From NCBI GenBank assembly GCA_025449575.1, contig JANWJB010000009.1:1-35654 (forward strand): a stretch of DNA of 35,654 nt. The letters are read 5' to 3'. The notes beneath the pieces are model-generated. The model made no database searches. It was not told the origin of the DNA and saw only the letters and a program-made list of their open reading frames with translations. Numbering within the stretch: position 1 is the first letter of the stretch; each line of letters opens with the position of its first letter. Shown here one piece after another: positions 34,568 to 35,654 of this stretch. This DNA is from Acidobacteriaceae bacterium (lineage in GTDB: Bacteria > Acidobacteriota > Terriglobia > Terriglobales > Acidobacteriaceae). A program made the position numbers and the translations under genes.

Positions 34568-35582
34568 GTTTCGTCGCCAGAATCAGCGGCGACGCCCCAG
34601 GCGCGTCGAGCGTCCGCGTGTTCACAAATCCAGCCTTTTTCAGCCAGCCGCCGATCTCCTCAACAGAATATGTGTCTCCGTTTTGAGTGTTCACCAGCAT
34701 ATTGACGGCGAAGAGGAGCCCGCTGAGGGGGCCGGTTCTTTCCGGGTTTACCAGGAACTCGGCGATCGCAATCGTTCCTCCAGGGGCCAGCGCGCGGAAG
34801 ACCTTCTCCAGAAGGGCTTGGCTGCGTTCCCTGCCTTCGCTGTGCAGAATATGGCCCAGCGTCGCCACAGCATAATTGTCTCCAAAATCCGCTTTGAGCA
34901 GATCTCCGGAGGTAAAGGAGAAGCGGCTCTCCAGCCCGAAGCGCTCAGCGTTTTTTTGCGTGACCGGAATCACCTCTGGCCAGTCCACCACGGTTACGTG
35001 AACGCGCTCCGACTTCTGCGCCAGCGCGATACCCCAAACGCCGGAGCCCGCCGCGAGATCCAAAACGCGCAGCTCGGGTCCGGAGCCGTTGAGGCTCAGG
35101 TGCCCGGCCAGCACTTGAGCGGCGGGATAATTCAAGGGAAACAGATCGTTGACCAGATCGACAAAGAACTCACCGCCCTCGCTCTGTTGATTGACTGCCT
35201 TAGCGGGACGGCCGGTGGCTACAACCTCATTCAGTTGCAGAAAGTTGGGCATCAACTGCCGGCTTATATGGCGATAGATCCCGCCCAAAAATGCGGGCTT
35301 CGTGCTGACCAGAAAGGCAGCGCTATCTGGAGCCAGAGAGTAGCGGCCCTGCCCATCTTTTTCGAGAAACTCCAGCCCCACCAGCACGTTCATGATCGCT
35401 GCCAACCCGCGCTCAGACGCGCCCGTCTCGTGCTGGACTTCCTGGATCGTTTTTGCGCCGGTATCCAGCACATCGAACACGCGATGCCGGATGGCGGCCT
35501 CCAGCACCAAAGGGGGCACATACCCCCAGGCGAATTGCGAAATGCGTGCGGGTGTGACCTGGGCAGCCGAGGCAGTTGTCAT
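34563..35582 (-). CDS. SAM-dependent small-molecule O-methyltransferase (dimerisation wHTH + Methyltransf_2-like)
   Basis: N-terminal winged-helix-like region (HRVFDVLDTGAKTIQEVQHETGASERGLAAIMNVL), SAM motif VLDLAAGSGVWGIALAQ, GHILHSEGRERSQALLEKVFRALAPGGTIAIAEFLVNPERTGP. Confidence 0.9.
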   Translation of the reverse strand: MTTASAAQVTPARISQFAWGYVPPLVLEAAIRHRVFDVLDTGAKTIQEVQHETGASERGLAAIMNVLVGLEFLEKDGQGRYSLAPDSAAFLVSTKPAFLGGIYRHISRQLMPNFLQLNEVVATGRPAKAVNQQSEGGEFFVDLVNDLFPLNYPAAQVLAGHLSLNGSGPELRVLDLAAGSGVWGIALAQKSERVHVTVVDWPEVIPVTQKNAERFGLESRFSFTSGDLLKADFGDNYAVATLGHILHSEGRERSQALLEKVFRALAPGGTIAIAEFLVNPERTGPLSGLLFAVNMLVNTQNGDTYSVEEIGGWLKKAGFVNTRTLDAPGASPLILATKP

Positions 35583-35654
35583 CTACTTCTCCTTCAGAAA
35601 AAAGCGTTCAAACGGAACGGACAATTATATCCGTCCGCTTCCGCTGCTCGCGGA

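Noticed and set aside
1-35654. CRISPR arrays, rRNA/tRNA genes, intact IS elements
   Set aside because: No regularly spaced repeats, no recognised RNA gene sequence and no transposase motifs were seen; a covariance-model search was not possible.

Overview
The window carries a complete-looking hybrid NRPS/PKS gene cluster (about 0.17-25.15 kb) followed by conserved single-copy/housekeeping genes (25.3-35.6 kb). Biosynthetic part: an Sfp-type phosphopantetheinyl transferase on the minus strand, then an eight-gene, mostly start/stop-overlapping plus-strand operon: NRPS (betaHD-C-A-PCP-TE), ABC ATPase, ABC-2 permease, type II thioesterase, AT-less PKS (KS-cMT-ACP), AT-less PKS (KS-ACP), NRPS (betaHD-C-A-PCP-C-A-PCP), PKS (KS-AT-KR-PCP-like carrier). 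The releasing module (with TE) is encoded first. Terminal docking sequences suggest the working order 8389 -> 11802 -> 14039 -> 20560 -> 1711, so the operon looks circularly permuted relative to biosynthesis. The most unusual points are: the terminal TE has GGNCVEG (Cys) in place of the usual GxSxG; two of three PKS modules lack AT although a third has one; there is no loading module; and the docking code appears shared by two NRPS proteins. Housekeeping part: DedA-family protein, MogA/MoaB-like protein, TonB-like protein, an unlisted 44-aa membrane peptide ORF, miaA, a phosphoribosyltransferase, ndk, a VapBC-type toxin-antitoxin pair, sucD, sucC, trpD and a small-molecule O-methyltransferase. 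No rRNA, tRNA, CRISPR array or intact transposon was recognised. All domain calls are by eye from motifs; no searches were run.
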